A stretch of 64,000 nt of DNA from Actinomadura craniellae (GCF_003289645.1 NZ_QLYX01000010.1:186001-250000); one strand, 5' to 3'; positions 54,452 through 63,779 are shown, counted from the stretch's first letter. Notes: a model not told the origin generated them from the letters alone. A program made the numbers and translations.

Positions 54452-54643
54452 CTAGCCCCACTCCTTGTCCTGCTCGCGCCAGTCCTCGTTGCGGCGGCGG
54501 GCCAGCTCCAGCGCGCCGGCCGCCTCCTGTTCCGAGCCGTACGGGCCCATCCGGTCCTTGCCGGGGCAGCCGACGCCGTGCTCGACCTTCATGTGCTTGA
54601 GACAGAACCACCAGTCACCATCGTCCTCTTTCACGGCTGACAT
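54452..54643 (-). CDS. Small conserved Cys-containing protein, 63 aa
   Basis: The protein reads [20 protein letters not shown], then [20 protein letters not shown] and a helical Ala/Glu/Arg-rich tail. It is a short actinobacterial family in which C-x-x-H (FCLKH) and a further Cys may bind metal; members are sometimes labelled SPOR-domain proteins, which the tail only weakly supports. Its ATG is 34 bases from the divergent map start, so the two promoters overlap. The function is unknown. Confidence 0.7.
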   Translation of the reverse strand: MSAVKEDDGDWWFCLKHMKVEHGVGCPGKDRMGPYGSEQEAAGALELARRRNEDWREQDKEWG

Positions 54644-54663
54644 CGTGCCCAGGATGGGCCAAC

Positions 54664-54669
54664 TACACT
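54664..54669 (+). promoter_or_regulatory. -10 element of map, leaderless transcript likely
   Basis: TACACT ends eight bases before the map ATG at 54678, so transcription should begin at or next to the A of the start codon. No ribosome site is present, which agrees with leaderless translation. Confidence 0.5.
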
Positions 54670-54677
54670 CGCAGAAC

Positions 54678-55526
54678 ATGACAACCCAACTCCGGCCCGG
54701 CCGCGTCTCGCCGCTGCGCAAAGTCCCCGCGCACATCCCGCGGCCCGAATACGTGGGCAAGAAGCGGCCGCGTACCGGCGAGCCCGATGTCAAGACGCCC
54801 GAAATCATCGAGGCGATGCGGGTGGCCGGCCGGATCGCGGCCCAGGCGCTGCAGGAGGTGGGCCGGCACGTGCGGCCGGGCATCACCACCGACGAGCTCG
54901 ACCGCATCGGCCACGAGTTCCTGCTCGACCACGACGCCTACCCCTCGACGCTCGGCTACCGCGGCTACCCCAAGTCGCTGTGCACCTCCATCAACGAGGT
55001 GATCTGCCACGGCATCCCCGACGACACCGAGTTGCGCGACGGCGACATCGTCAACGTCGACATCACCGCCTTCATCGGCGGGGTGCACGGCGACACCGAC
55101 GCCACCTTCCTGGTCGGCGACGTCGACGAGGAGTCCCGGCTGCTGGTGGAGCGCACCCGGGAGGCCGCAGACCGGGCGATCCGCGCGGTGGCGCCGGGCC
55201 GGGCGATGAACGTGATCGGCCGGGTCATCGAGTCCTACGCCCGGCGGTTCGGCTACGGGGTGGTGCGCGACTTCACCGGCCACGGCATCGGCACCACGTT
55301 CCACTCCGGGCTGATCGTGCCGCACTACGACGACCCGCAGGCCGGCACGACCATGGAGCCGGGGATGACGTTCACGATCGAGCCGATGCTCACCCTGGGC
55401 ACGATCGACTACGACATCTGGAAGGACGGCTGGACGGTCGTCACCAAGGACCGCAAGCGCACCGCGCAGTTCGAGCACACCATTCTGGTGACCGATGATG
55501 GCCACGAGATCCTGACGCTTCCCTGA
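54678..55526 (+). CDS. map: Methionine aminopeptidase, type I
   Basis: Removes initiator methionine from nascent proteins. The 282-aa enzyme has the five metal ligands: Asp and Asp in [20 protein letters not shown], His in DFTGHGIGT, Glu in [10 protein letters not shown] and Glu in QFEHTILVT. The first 40 residues form a Pro/Arg/Lys-rich extension ([18 protein letters not shown]) like that of actinobacterial MapA-type proteins, thought to bind the ribosome. ATG 54678 appears leaderless. Confidence 0.95.
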   Translation: MTTQLRPGRVSPLRKVPAHIPRPEYVGKKRPRTGEPDVKTPEIIEAMRVAGRIAAQALQEVGRHVRPGITTDELDRIGHEFLLDHDAYPSTLGYRGYPKSLCTSINEVICHGIPDDTELRDGDIVNVDITAFIGGVHGDTDATFLVGDVDEESRLLVERTREAADRAIRAVAPGRAMNVIGRVIESYARRFGYGVVRDFTGHGIGTTFHSGLIVPHYDDPQAGTTMEPGMTFTIEPMLTLGTIDYDIWKDGWTVVTKDRKRTAQFEHTILVTDDGHEILTLP

Positions 55527-55594
55527 CCCGCCCGGCGGGTACGACGACGCTTGATCCACGTCCATAACCCCTCCGGCCGGAGGCAGCCCTCGCC

Positions 55595-56299
55595 ATGAAC
55601 GTCCCGGCGCCGTACGAACCGCGGGTCCCCTCCGACAGCATGCCCCCGGGGCGGGCGGCGCTGAGCGTGACCTGGGCGGCGTTGCCGTTCCTCACGTTCG
55701 GCCTCGCGACGCCGTTCACCTTCGCCGCGGCGGCGCTGTGGCGGCGCACCTGGCACCTGCTGCTGGCGGCCCTGGTCTACTCGGGCGTCTTCGCACTCCA
55801 GGTGCTGGCCGCGCCCGAGTTGGAAATCGCGCAGGAGGCCGGGGAGTCCGGCTGGAGCACCGCGGGCCTGCTGGCCGGCTTCCAGGCGATCGTGGGCTGC
55901 GCGCACGCGTTCATCGTCCGCCGCCGGGTGTTCGACCCCAGCGGGGCGGCCGGGCTGGCCGGCAACGAGAAGGCGATCGAGCGGGTGCGGCGGCAGCGGC
56001 TGATGCGGCAGAAGGCCAGGGAGTTGGCGGCCGCCGATCCGGGGCTGGCGCGCGAGCTGCGGATCGGCCGGCCTGACCTGCCCCGGCAGTACGACGACGG
56101 CGGCCTGATCGACTTCAACCACGCGCCCGCCGAGGCGTTGACCCTGCTGCCCGGGCTGACCCCCGAGTTGGCCGCGCGGATCGTGCGGGTGCGCGAGGAC
56201 ACCGGCGGGTTCATGTCCGCGGAGGAGCTGTCGGCGCTGGCCGAGCTGCCGCCCGCCCTCACCGCCGACCTGGCCGAGTACGGGCTCTTCCTGCGCTGA
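55595..56299 (+). CDS. Membrane protein with C-terminal ComEA-like helix-hairpin-helix
   Basis: A 234-aa protein with three helices in residues 20-110, a charged cytosolic connector (IERVRRQRLMRQKARELAAA) and a ComEA-type helix-hairpin-helix at 170-234. The last part reads IDFNHAPAEALTLLPGLTPE and then the second hairpin. Helix-hairpin-helix domains bind DNA without sequence preference; ComEA takes up DNA in competence, but here the domain follows cytosolic-looking charged residues and no ComEC is nearby. The role is therefore unknown. Start is ATG 55595. Confidence 0.75.
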   Translation: MNVPAPYEPRVPSDSMPPGRAALSVTWAALPFLTFGLATPFTFAAAALWRRTWHLLLAALVYSGVFALQVLAAPELEIAQEAGESGWSTAGLLAGFQAIVGCAHAFIVRRRVFDPSGAAGLAGNEKAIERVRRQRLMRQKARELAAADPGLARELRIGRPDLPRQYDDGGLIDFNHAPAEALTLLPGLTPELAARIVRVREDTGGFMSAEELSALAELPPALTADLAEYGLFLR

Positions 56300-56361
56300 C
56301 GCCCGGAACACCGCCCCCAAAAAAGCGACAAAGACTCCGATATAGGGTGAGCCTACCGAAC

Positions 56362-56380
56362 TTAGGGAAGGCTTACTTAA
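56362..56380 (+). promoter_or_regulatory. Iron box (IdeR/DmdR1 type)
   Basis: TTAGGGAAGGCTTACTTAA matches the 19-bp DtxR-family consensus TWAGGTWAGSCTWACCTWA at 17 positions. A weaker, overlapping half-match (AGGGTGAGCCTACC) lies just upstream at 56344-56357, so tandem repressor dimers are possible. TATAGG at 56341-56346 is a likely -10. Confidence 0.8.
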
Positions 56381-56383
56381 CCT

Positions 56384-56473
56384 ATGGCTCAACCAGCGGA
56401 GATCGCGGCAGGCACCCCGAAGCTCGACGATCCGGCCGGCGCGGCCGGCCCCCTCCCAGCCTGGACCGCCTGA
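56384..56473 (+). CDS. Putative 29-codon upstream ORF
   Basis: ATG 56384 lies four bases after the iron box and opens a frame MAQPAEIAAGTPKLDDPAGA ending at TGA 56471-56473, one base before the FhuF-like start. It has no evident ribosome site, so it would need leaderless translation. It could couple translation to the next gene or be chance. Confidence 0.3.
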   Translation: MAQPAEIAAGTPKLDDPAGAAGPLPAWTA

Positions 56474-56474
56474 C

Positions 56475-57215
56475 ATGGCCGCCCCGACAGGCGAGGAACT
56501 GCTGCCCGAACCGCTCAGTGCCCTGCTGGACGCCGCCGCCGGCGTGCCGGCGGGGTTGCGGGCCGGCGCCGAGCCCGGCTGGCGGCCCGCCGACCGGCTG
56601 CCCGAGCTGATCGAGGCCGAGGCGCGGCGCTGGGACGCCCCACCGCACGTCGCAGCGGCGCTGCTGTGGAAGTCCTACTCCTACTGGGCGGTCCTGCCGG
56701 TGACGCTCGGCTGGGCGCTCGGCCGCCGGGTCCCGCTGGGCGGGCCGCCGATGCTGCTCCCGCTGGACGACGAGCCGCACCTGCTCGTGGGGCCGCGGGA
56801 CCTGACGGTGGCCGTCACCGCCACGGACCCGGTCGCGGGACGGCCCGGCACCGTGGTGGCAGCCGACGAGACCGCGCTGCTGGCGATGGTCCGCCGGACC
56901 CTGCTGGAGGACCACCTCGCGCCGCTGATCCGCGCCCTGCACGCGCGCACCCGGGTGGGCGAGCGCACGCTGTGGGGGTCGGTGGCCGAGGCCTTCGCCT
57001 ACCCGCTGGCGGCCCATGCGGAGTCGCTGCCCGAGCCGGCCGAGACCGTCGTGCCCGCCCTGCTGGACGGGCTCGGCCCGCCGGTCGCCGGGCTGGTCCG
57101 TCCCCTCCCGGGGCCGCCGGGGCTACGCCGGCGGACCTGCTGCCTGTGGGTGACGCTGCCGGGCGCGGAAGCCTGCCCCACCTGCTGCCTGATCCGGGAA
57201 CCCGGCGAGCGGTAG
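56475..57215 (+). CDS. FhuF-like (2Fe-2S) ferric siderophore reductase
   Basis: The 246-aa cytosolic protein ends in RRTCCLWVTLPGAEACPTCC, the CC-x10-C-x2-C motif that binds the 2Fe-2S cluster of FhuF, an enzyme that reduces iron in imported ferric siderophores. The body carries AALLWKSYSYWAVLPVTLGW, also typical of the family. ATG 56475 is used. An iron box lies about 95 bases upstream, so it should be expressed when iron is scarce. No siderophore transporter is in the window. Confidence 0.85.
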   Translation: MAAPTGEELLPEPLSALLDAAAGVPAGLRAGAEPGWRPADRLPELIEAEARRWDAPPHVAAALLWKSYSYWAVLPVTLGWALGRRVPLGGPPMLLPLDDEPHLLVGPRDLTVAVTATDPVAGRPGTVVAADETALLAMVRRTLLEDHLAPLIRALHARTRVGERTLWGSVAEAFAYPLAAHAESLPEPAETVVPALLDGLGPPVAGLVRPLPGPPGLRRRTCCLWVTLPGAEACPTCCLIREPGER

Positions 57216-57316
57216 CGGCGTCCCATCCCACACGGGGGTCCGGCGCGCCGTCGCGCCCGGGGAAGCAAGATCAGGCTAAAGTCCGGCCATACCGACCAAC
57301 CCCGGGGGAAATTCTC

Positions 57317-58033
57317 ATGATGGGTCAAAGCCACGCGCTTTCCGGTGCCGCCGCCTGGCTGGCCTCCGTGCCGCTGCTGACCCACGAGCCCCTGCTGGGT
57401 TCCTACGCCGTGTCGCTGACCCCGGCCCAGATCGCCGGCGGGGCCGTGGTCTGCGCGGGAGCGGCGATGCTGCCCGACATCGACCACCACAAGGGCACGA
57501 TCTCCAACACCCTCGGCCCGATCACTCGGGTGCTGACCAAGGCGGTCGCCAAGGCGTCCGGCGGCCACCGGCAGGCCACCCACTCGATCCTGTTCGCGGT
57601 CGCCATGGGCATCGCCAGCGAGCTGCTGGCCACCCACTTCGTGTACGGCTGGTGGGTGCTGCTGTTCCTCATCGTGGCACTGGGGCTGCGCGGCGCCGGG
57701 ATCGACTTCAAGGTGCGGGGCCGCGAGGTCTACGCCGAGACGCTGGACGCCCTGCTGGCCGCCGGAGTGGTCTTCCTGCTGCACGGTGTGGACATGCGGT
57801 TCGTGGGCTACGCCGTGTTCCTGGGCTGCATCGCGCACGTGGCCGGTGACTGCCTCACCCCGCGCGGCTGCCCGGTGTTCTGGCCGGTGAAGAAGCGGAT
57901 CGGCGTCCCGCTCATCCCCCGTACCGACGGCAAGGTCGAGCGCTGGGTGATCGCCCCGCTGCTCACCCTCGCGATCGTGGTGCTGTCCCTGCGCTCCGCG
58001 CTGGGCGACCGGGCCACCGACTGGCTGACCTGA
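57317..58033 (+). CDS. DUF457 membrane-bound metal-dependent hydrolase (YdjM/LexA-binding-like)
   Basis: A 238-aa polytopic membrane protein of the YbcI/YdjM family. It begins MMGQSHALSGAAAW (His near residue 6), has LPDIDHHKGTISNTLG and RQATHSILFAVAMG, and CIAHVAGDCLTPRGCPVFWP near the C-terminus. These His/Asp sites are the putative metal ligands of the family; the substrate is unknown. Start is ATG 57317 with GGGGGAA upstream. A 100-base gap separates it from the FhuF-like gene. Confidence 0.85.
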   Translation: MMGQSHALSGAAAWLASVPLLTHEPLLGSYAVSLTPAQIAGGAVVCAGAAMLPDIDHHKGTISNTLGPITRVLTKAVAKASGGHRQATHSILFAVAMGIASELLATHFVYGWWVLLFLIVALGLRGAGIDFKVRGREVYAETLDALLAAGVVFLLHGVDMRFVGYAVFLGCIAHVAGDCLTPRGCPVFWPVKKRIGVPLIPRTDGKVERWVIAPLLTLAIVVLSLRSALGDRATDWLT

Positions 58034-58057
58034 GGCCCGGCCGCGCGGCGGCGCCCT

Positions 58058-59152
58058 TCAGTAGCGGACGACCATGGCGATCCGGTCGTGGTCGATCAGG
58101 AAGCCGTCGGACACGAAGGTGACGTCACCGCCGTAGTCCAGCACCGTCTCGATGACGTGGTCGACCACGTCGTCGATCACGTCCCCGTGGTAGAGGCTCG
58201 CGTCACCCTCGATGAGGATCAGGGTGTCTCCGTCCCGCAGCGCCGGGGCGTAGTAGCCGCGCTCGACCACCAGGTGCGCCGCCCGGCCCTCCTCGGCCAG
58301 CCGGGTCGTCTCGTCCAGCCCGGCGGCGTAGCGGCGGGCGTTGCGGGCCGCCTCCAGTTCGGCCAGGACGGCCACCTCGCGCAGATCCTCGTAGGCCGCC
58401 AGCACCGGCCGGGCGAGCACCGCGAGGTCGTGCGGCGAGGTGGTCTCGTGGCAGCCCTCGATCCGGCCGGCGACCGTCACCGCCGGGCCGGCCACCTCGT
58501 CGAAGAAGGCGTGGTGGCGGGTCACCCCGGCGACCACCACGGGCCGCCGGTCCTCGGCGAGCACCCGGTCGAGGGCGGTGCCGACCTCCCGGAAGAACTG
58601 GCGCTGCCGCTCGTCGGGCGACGTGCGCGGCGGCCGGTCGAGCTTGCCCGCCCCCTCGGCGGCGTCCTCGGGCAGCCGGTGGCGCATCGGGAAGCCGTAC
58701 AGGGAGATCTCGGCGAGCTCGTCGTCGAAGCCGTCCAGCAGCCGAACACGGCGGTCCGACAGCGCCAGCACCCAGTAGCGGCGGCTCCGGGTGTACTCGG
58801 CCACCAGGTCGCGGGTGACGAACGTGGTGTCCACCACCACCCGCTCGTCGACCGGCTGGGCCAGCATGAAGGCGTGGTGCTCGGCCGGTGCGGCGAGCAG
58901 CACCAGCGCGTCGCCGGCATGGGCCAGGTCCACCTCCCCGGCGGCGGCCTCCAGCCCGTGCACCACCTCGTCGGCGGTGCCCGGGCTGATCCGCCCGTCG
59001 GCGCGGAGCCTGCGGCGGACCTCCGCCAGCAGGTTGCGCAGCCGGATGGGGTCCTGCTGGTTCTCCGGAGCGTGGCGGCTGGTCGGCATCAGCACCGAGA
59101 CCGCCGGGAAGGTGCGCGGTTTGCGAAGCTGGGACAGGGTTACGGCGTCCAT
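58058..59152 (-). CDS. baeRF3-type (archaeo-eukaryotic release factor-like) protein
   Basis: A 364-aa protein with the baeRF layout: an N-terminal SQLRKPRTFPAVSVLMPT, the central RRYWVLALSDRRVRLLDGF, a release factor-like domain with ERQRQFFREVGTALDRVLAE and RPVVVAGVTRHHAFFDEV, and a C-terminal eRF1 domain-3-like part. Such proteins are predicted to act on ribosomes under stress, possibly hydrolysing peptidyl-tRNA; this is not proven. ATG 59152 with GGGGGA upstream is used. In-frame ATGs occur at 59173 and beyond. Confidence 0.72.
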   Translation of the reverse strand: MDAVTLSQLRKPRTFPAVSVLMPTSRHAPENQQDPIRLRNLLAEVRRRLRADGRISPGTADEVVHGLEAAAGEVDLAHAGDALVLLAAPAEHHAFMLAQPVDERVVVDTTFVTRDLVAEYTRSRRYWVLALSDRRVRLLDGFDDELAEISLYGFPMRHRLPEDAAEGAGKLDRPPRTSPDERQRQFFREVGTALDRVLAEDRRPVVVAGVTRHHAFFDEVAGPAVTVAGRIEGCHETTSPHDLAVLARPVLAAYEDLREVAVLAELEAARNARRYAAGLDETTRLAEEGRAAHLVVERGYYAPALRDGDTLILIEGDASLYHGDVIDDVVDHVIETVLDYGGDVTFVSDGFLIDHDRIAMVVRY

Positions 59153-59252
59153 GATCCCCCGATCAGATGGCATACTCCCCCGTTGCCACCTTTGTAACGG
59201 ACAACCGGTAAACGAGGTATAAGGCGGAGTCATTCCACCTTATAACCCCTGT

Positions 59253-60968
59253 TCAGAGCCGATCACGCAGGTCGCGCTTGAGCACCTTGCCGGCCGCCGA
59301 CACCGGGATCTCGTCGGTGAAGATGACCTCGCGGAGCTTCTTGTAGGGCACGACCTTCTCGTTCACGAAGGCCAGCAGTTCCTCCGCCGTCACCTCGCCC
59401 GAGCGCACCACGAACGCGGTGGGCAGCTCGCCGGCCTTCTCGTCCGGCCGGCCGATCACGGCCGCGTTGGCTACCGCCGGGTGGGAGAACAGGATCTCCT
59501 CCAGTTCCCGGGGGTACACGTTGTAGCCGTTGTAGAGCAGCATGTCCTTCTTGCGGTCGACGATGAACAGGTAGCCGTCTTCGTCGATGACGCCGATGTC
59601 GCCGGTGCGCAGCCAGCCGTCGGCGCCCAGCACCTCGGCGGTCGCCTCCGGCCGGTTCAGGTAGCCGGCCATCACCTGCGGGCCCTTGCCGCACACCTCG
59701 CCCTCCTGCCCGGCCGGCAGCGCGGGGGTGGCGTCGTCGACGGTCGCGGCCTCCACCGGGACCACCTTGATCTGGGTGTCGAAGACCGGGACGCCGACGC
59801 TGCCGGCCTTGCGCAGCCCCGAGACGTTCGACGGGTTGGCGGTCAGGCCCATGGTGACCTCGGTGAGCCCGTACCCCTCGCCGATGACCGCGTCGGGGAA
59901 CCTCTCCTGCAGCCGGTTGAGCATCTCCACCGACAGCGGGGCCGCACCCGAGGAGATGCCGCGCACCGCGGACAGGTCGAGGGTCTCGAAGGAGGGGTCG
60001 GCGAACAGCGCGGAGAACAGCGCCGGGGCGCCGCCCAGGTTGGTGGCCTGGAACTTCTCCATGTCGGCGAGGAAGGCCGGCACGTCCAGCCGCGGGTGGA
60101 TGATCACGGTGTTGCCGGAGAGCAGCTGGATGTTGAGGTAGGCGATGGTGCCCATGGCATGGAACCAGGGGGCGACGTTGACGAGCACGCCGGTGCCGAG
60201 CCGGGTCGGGTACTCCTCCAGGGCGCCGACCTGGTCGAGGATCAGCCCGCCGGCCTCGTCCAGAGCGGGCACCGAGCCCGCGGCCCAGCAGCCGTACTGG
60301 AGCGAGCAGAGCACCGCGTTGCGGTGCGGGATCATGACGCCCTTGGAGCGCCCGGTGGTCCCGCCGGTGTAGGCGATGTGCGCCAGGTCGGCGGTGTCGA
60401 TCTCCACCTCGGGCGGGGTGTCGGGACGGCCCGCGCCGATCTCGGCGAAGGCGACGCCGCACTCGGCGAAGGCTCCGTCGCACAGGCCCGGCACGTCCGG
60501 CTCCCCGAGCAGCCCTGTGATGATCACGGTCTTGATCTTGGTCCGGCCGAGCGCCTGGGCGACCGGGGCCGCCACGAAGTCCAGCGTCACCACCGCGATA
60601 GCCCCGCAGTCGTCGAGCTGGTGGGCCAGGTCGTCCGGCGGCAGCAGCGGGTTGCAGGGCGAGAAGGTGGCGCCGGCCAGCAGGGTCCCGTAGTAGGCGA
60701 TCGGGAACTCCGGCAGGTTGGGCAGGTGCAGGGCGACCACGTCGCCGCGGCCGATGCCGCGCTCCCGCAGCCCGTGGGCGAAGCGCGCCGCGGCGGCGGC
60801 GAGTTCGGTGAAGGAGAGGTCCTGTCCGGCGTAGTGGAAGGCCGTGCGCGCGCCGAACCGGCGGGCCGCGCCGGCCAGGATCGCGCCCACCGGCACGTCC
60901 GGGTACTCCAGCGAGCGCGGCAGCCCGGCCGGCCAGTGTGCGAGGTGTGTCCCGGACGTCGCGCCCAT
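59253..60968 (-). CDS. Acyl-CoA ligase (AMP-forming, 4-coumarate/long-chain type)
   Basis: A 571-aa adenylate-forming enzyme that activates a carboxylic acid to its CoA thioester. The AMP-binding motif is YTGGTTGRSKGV near residue 200, followed by GYGLTEVTMG, the hinge DGWLRTGDIGVIDEDGYLFI and the C-terminal catalytic Lys in AAGKVLKRDLRDRL. The substrate is probably a fatty or aryl acid; the pocket cannot be read by eye. Start is ATG 60968 with GAAGGG upstream. It is a single gene with no beta-oxidation partner in the window. Confidence 0.9.
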   Translation of the reverse strand: MGATSGTHLAHWPAGLPRSLEYPDVPVGAILAGAARRFGARTAFHYAGQDLSFTELAAAAARFAHGLRERGIGRGDVVALHLPNLPEFPIAYYGTLLAGATFSPCNPLLPPDDLAHQLDDCGAIAVVTLDFVAAPVAQALGRTKIKTVIITGLLGEPDVPGLCDGAFAECGVAFAEIGAGRPDTPPEVEIDTADLAHIAYTGGTTGRSKGVMIPHRNAVLCSLQYGCWAAGSVPALDEAGGLILDQVGALEEYPTRLGTGVLVNVAPWFHAMGTIAYLNIQLLSGNTVIIHPRLDVPAFLADMEKFQATNLGGAPALFSALFADPSFETLDLSAVRGISSGAAPLSVEMLNRLQERFPDAVIGEGYGLTEVTMGLTANPSNVSGLRKAGSVGVPVFDTQIKVVPVEAATVDDATPALPAGQEGEVCGKGPQVMAGYLNRPEATAEVLGADGWLRTGDIGVIDEDGYLFIVDRKKDMLLYNGYNVYPRELEEILFSHPAVANAAVIGRPDEKAGELPTAFVVRSGEVTAEELLAFVNEKVVPYKKLREVIFTDEIPVSAAGKVLKRDLRDRL

Positions 60969-61100
60969 GGTTATCGCCCTTCCACGAGTTTCGGACCTGC
61001 GTCGGTGTGAGGATCCTCACCGTACGCCAAATAGAACCGCGTTCGGGTGTTTCGTACAAGGGGTGATCGTCAACGAGGACCGAGCACCGCGGGCACGGTG

Positions 61101-63098
61101 TCAGCGCTCGCGCGCGTCGCGATCGGCGAGGGCCGCCAGCTGGGCGTTGTACCGGGCCAGCTCGTCGTCCTCCTGCCCGGCCCCGGCTCGGTCCGCCTTG
61201 CGATCCTGCCGGCGGGCCTGCCGCTGGTCGTCCAGGAACCACTGGGCGCCGATGACGATCAGCACGATGAGGGTCGGGATCTCACCGAACCCCCAGGCGA
61301 TCGCGCCGCCCGCGTGCTGGTCTTCGAGCACGGACGTACCCCAGGGCGGCCGGACCACGTTGTACCAGCCCGCGGCGATCGGCTGGCTGAGGTTCATCAG
61401 CGCGATCCCGAAGAAGGCGTGGAACGGCATCGTGACGAACAGCAGCAGCAGCCGGCCGACGTGCGGCAGCCGGCGCGGCGCCGGGTCCACCCCGATGAGC
61501 ACCCAGAAGAACAGCGCCCCGGAGGCCAGGAAGTGGACCTCCATCGCGATGTGCCCGAGATGGTCGCGCATCGCGCTCTCGAACAGCGGGGTGAAGTACA
61601 GCGCGAAGGTGCTCGTCACGAAGATCGCCGTGGCCACGCCGGGATGCGCCACCACGGCGATGACCCGGCTGTGCAGGATCGCCGTCAGCCACTCGCGCGG
61701 CCCCCGGTCGCCCCGGACCTTCGCGGGCTTCAGCGCCCGCAGCGCCAGGGTGAGCGGCGCGCCCAGCACCAGGAAGATCGGCGTGATCATCGAGAGCACC
61801 ATGTGCTGGGCCATGTGCACGCTGAACAGGATCGGCGCGTACGTGGCCACCCCGGTCTGGGTCACCGCGACGAGCGTGATCAGGCCCAGGAACCAGGCGA
61901 CGGTGCGCCCGACCGGCCAGCGGTCGCCCCGCCGGTACAGCCGGACCAGCCCCGCCACGTACAGCCCGGCGAGGACCACGACGACCAGTGCGAAGAAGAA
62001 GTCCAGCCGCCACAGGCCGAGCAGCCGGCCGACCGTGAGCGGCGGGGGCATGCCGTAGCCGAGCAGCGAGCGGACCGGGTCCTCCTCCAGCGCGACGACG
62101 GGCGGGGCGGTGCGGGCCAGACCCACCGCCAGGCCCATCACCGCGCCCATCACCGCCACCTCGACCGTGGCCAGTCGGATGAACGCGCGCGGCTTCCGGT
62201 CGGCCACCGCGGGCAGCGTCCGGCGGCGGTGCCACCAGCCGAACCAGCCGAGCACCGCGAACGCGACCGCCTTCGCCAGCACCAGCCGCCCGTACGCGCT
62301 GGTGAACAGCTCGGCCGGCTCGGGCAGCCGGGCCGCGACGTTGGCCAGCCCGCTGAACCCGACGAGGACGTAGCACCCCAGCGCCATCCGGCTGAAGCGG
62401 TCGGCCATGACGCCGAGCCCGTCGGCGTCGCGGCGGGCATGCAACCCGAGCATGACCAGCCCGCCCACCCACAGGACGACCGCCACCACGTGCAGGGCCA
62501 GCGCGGTGACCGCGGCGCCGTGGTTGGCGGCGGAGGCGGAGTGGCCGGTCAGCGGCGGCGGCAGCAGCGCGATCCCGGCCACCAGGAGCAGGCCGCCCGC
62601 CCCGTTCGGGGTGACCGTGGTGCGGGCCAGCAGGGCGACGACCACGGTGAGCAGGATGACGAGCAACAGCCCGGTGCCCTGCGGCAGCGAGCCGATGTAG
62701 CTGCTCAGCTCGTTGCCGGCGAGGACCTTGCCGGGCGGTTCGCCGAGCACGTCGGAGACGGTGAGCACCAGGGTGGTCCCGGCGGCGGCCGCCCAGAGCA
62801 CGGCGGTCCAGGAGGCCGCCCGCAGGTAGCCCGTGGCGGCGGGGCCGAGCCGCCCCTGCGGCAGTGGCAGCAGCGCCGCCGCCGCCAGCAGCGCGCCCAC
62901 GGTCAGGACGGCGCCCACGTCCATCACGAGCCGGGCCGCGGGCAGCCCCCAGCGGGTCGTCGCACCCGCGTCGCCCAATCCGGGGATGACCTTCTCGGTG
63001 ACCGCCCCGCCCGCGACCAGCGTCGCGACGAGGGCGGCCAGGGCGGCGGCCGCGGCGATGGCCGCGGCCCGCGCGATCCCGAGGGCCTGCTTATTCAC
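61101..63098 (-). CDS. CopD-CtaG fusion: copper import/cytochrome oxidase assembly membrane protein
   Basis: A 665-aa polytopic membrane protein. Residues 1-330 have eight or nine helices of the CopD family (copper entry), with the LALHVVAVVLWVGGLVMLGLHA motif. Residues 345-640 match the caa3-type CtaG assembly factor, with SVHMAQHMVLSMITP, MEVHFLASGALFFWVLIG and FHAFFGIALMNLSQPIA supplying conserved His. Such fusions are usual in actinobacteria and deliver copper to oxidase or other exported enzymes. The start GTG 63098 overlaps the copC stop by 8 bases, so both are coupled. Confidence 0.9.
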   Translation of the reverse strand: MNKQALGIARAAAIAAAAALAALVATLVAGGAVTEKVIPGLGDAGATTRWGLPAARLVMDVGAVLTVGALLAAAALLPLPQGRLGPAATGYLRAASWTAVLWAAAAGTTLVLTVSDVLGEPPGKVLAGNELSSYIGSLPQGTGLLLVILLTVVVALLARTTVTPNGAGGLLLVAGIALLPPPLTGHSASAANHGAAVTALALHVVAVVLWVGGLVMLGLHARRDADGLGVMADRFSRMALGCYVLVGFSGLANVAARLPEPAELFTSAYGRLVLAKAVAFAVLGWFGWWHRRRTLPAVADRKPRAFIRLATVEVAVMGAVMGLAVGLARTAPPVVALEEDPVRSLLGYGMPPPLTVGRLLGLWRLDFFFALVVVVLAGLYVAGLVRLYRRGDRWPVGRTVAWFLGLITLVAVTQTGVATYAPILFSVHMAQHMVLSMITPIFLVLGAPLTLALRALKPAKVRGDRGPREWLTAILHSRVIAVVAHPGVATAIFVTSTFALYFTPLFESAMRDHLGHIAMEVHFLASGALFFWVLIGVDPAPRRLPHVGRLLLLFVTMPFHAFFGIALMNLSQPIAAGWYNVVRPPWGTSVLEDQHAGGAIAWGFGEIPTLIVLIVIGAQWFLDDQRQARRQDRKADRAGAGQEDDELARYNAQLAALADRDARER

Positions 63099-63702
63099 CG
63101 CTGTTCCCCGCCGGGTCGCGGCGGCGCAGGACGACCCAGGCGAACCCGATCCCGACGCCCAGCAGCAGCCCGCCGCCGATCACGAGCGGCGTGTTCGAGC
63201 CGCCGTCGTCGGCCTTCTGCGCGCCGGCGGGAGAGGCCGGCGCACCGGCGGGCTCCGCGCCCGGCGGGAGGGTGGGCGTGGTGCCCGGCGCCGGCGTCGC
63301 CCCGGCGTCGCTGGTCGGTGTGTCGCCGCCGGTCACGGTGAAGTCCAGGGTGCCGGGGATCGGGTGCCCGTCCTCGCCGACCACCCGGTAGGCGACGGTG
63401 TAGGAGCCGGCCGGCAGCGCGCCGCTGAGCGACTGCGTCACCCGGGGCCCGTCACGGCGTGCCTCGCCGGTCTGGAACTCCTTGCCCGCGGTGTCCTTGA
63501 CCAGGACCTTCGCGTGCTGGATCCGGTCGCTGAAAACTAGCAGCACCTCGCTCGGCGGGGCCACCTTCGCGTTCTTGGCGGGGTTGCTGCTGATCAGCCG
63601 GGTGTGCGCGGCGGCCGGAGAGGCCAGGAGGACGCCCGCGCCCAGGGCCAGCAGGAGGGCCACGGCGAACGTGCGGGTGCGGGTCATGATGGTGCGCGGC
63701 AT
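63091..63702 (-). CDS. copC: CopC-domain copper-binding protein with C-terminal anchor
   Basis: A 203-aa exported protein. The signal peptide spans residues 1-32 (FAVALLLALGAGVLLASPAAA, cut before HTRLISSNP), so the mature protein starts with the histidine that forms the copper brace. The CopC beta-barrel follows with EVLLVFSDRIQHAKVLV and VVGEDGHPIPGTLDFTV. A Pro/Ala/Thr linker (about 130-170) and a membrane helix (LVIGGGLLLGVGIGFAWVV) anchor it outside. Start is ATG 63702 with GGAG eight bases upstream. It hands copper to the coupled CopD-CtaG protein. Confidence 0.9.
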   Translation of the reverse strand: MPRTIMTRTRTFAVALLLALGAGVLLASPAAAHTRLISSNPAKNAKVAPPSEVLLVFSDRIQHAKVLVKDTAGKEFQTGEARRDGPRVTQSLSGALPAGSYTVAYRVVGEDGHPIPGTLDFTVTGGDTPTSDAGATPAPGTTPTLPPGAEPAGAPASPAGAQKADDGGSNTPLVIGGGLLLGVGIGFAWVVLRRRDPAGNSGE

Positions 63703-63779
63703 TGCGCGATCTCCAGGTAGGGGCGGGGTAACCCCTCAACGATAGTGACTGCCTGTGGTGCCCGGTACCCAGGCGGGGT

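Noticed and set aside
61047..63341. Very long open frame antisense to the copper operon
   Set aside because: Its product is Arg/Gln/His-rich shadow sequence and the CopC and CopD-CtaG frames on the other strand are unmistakable.
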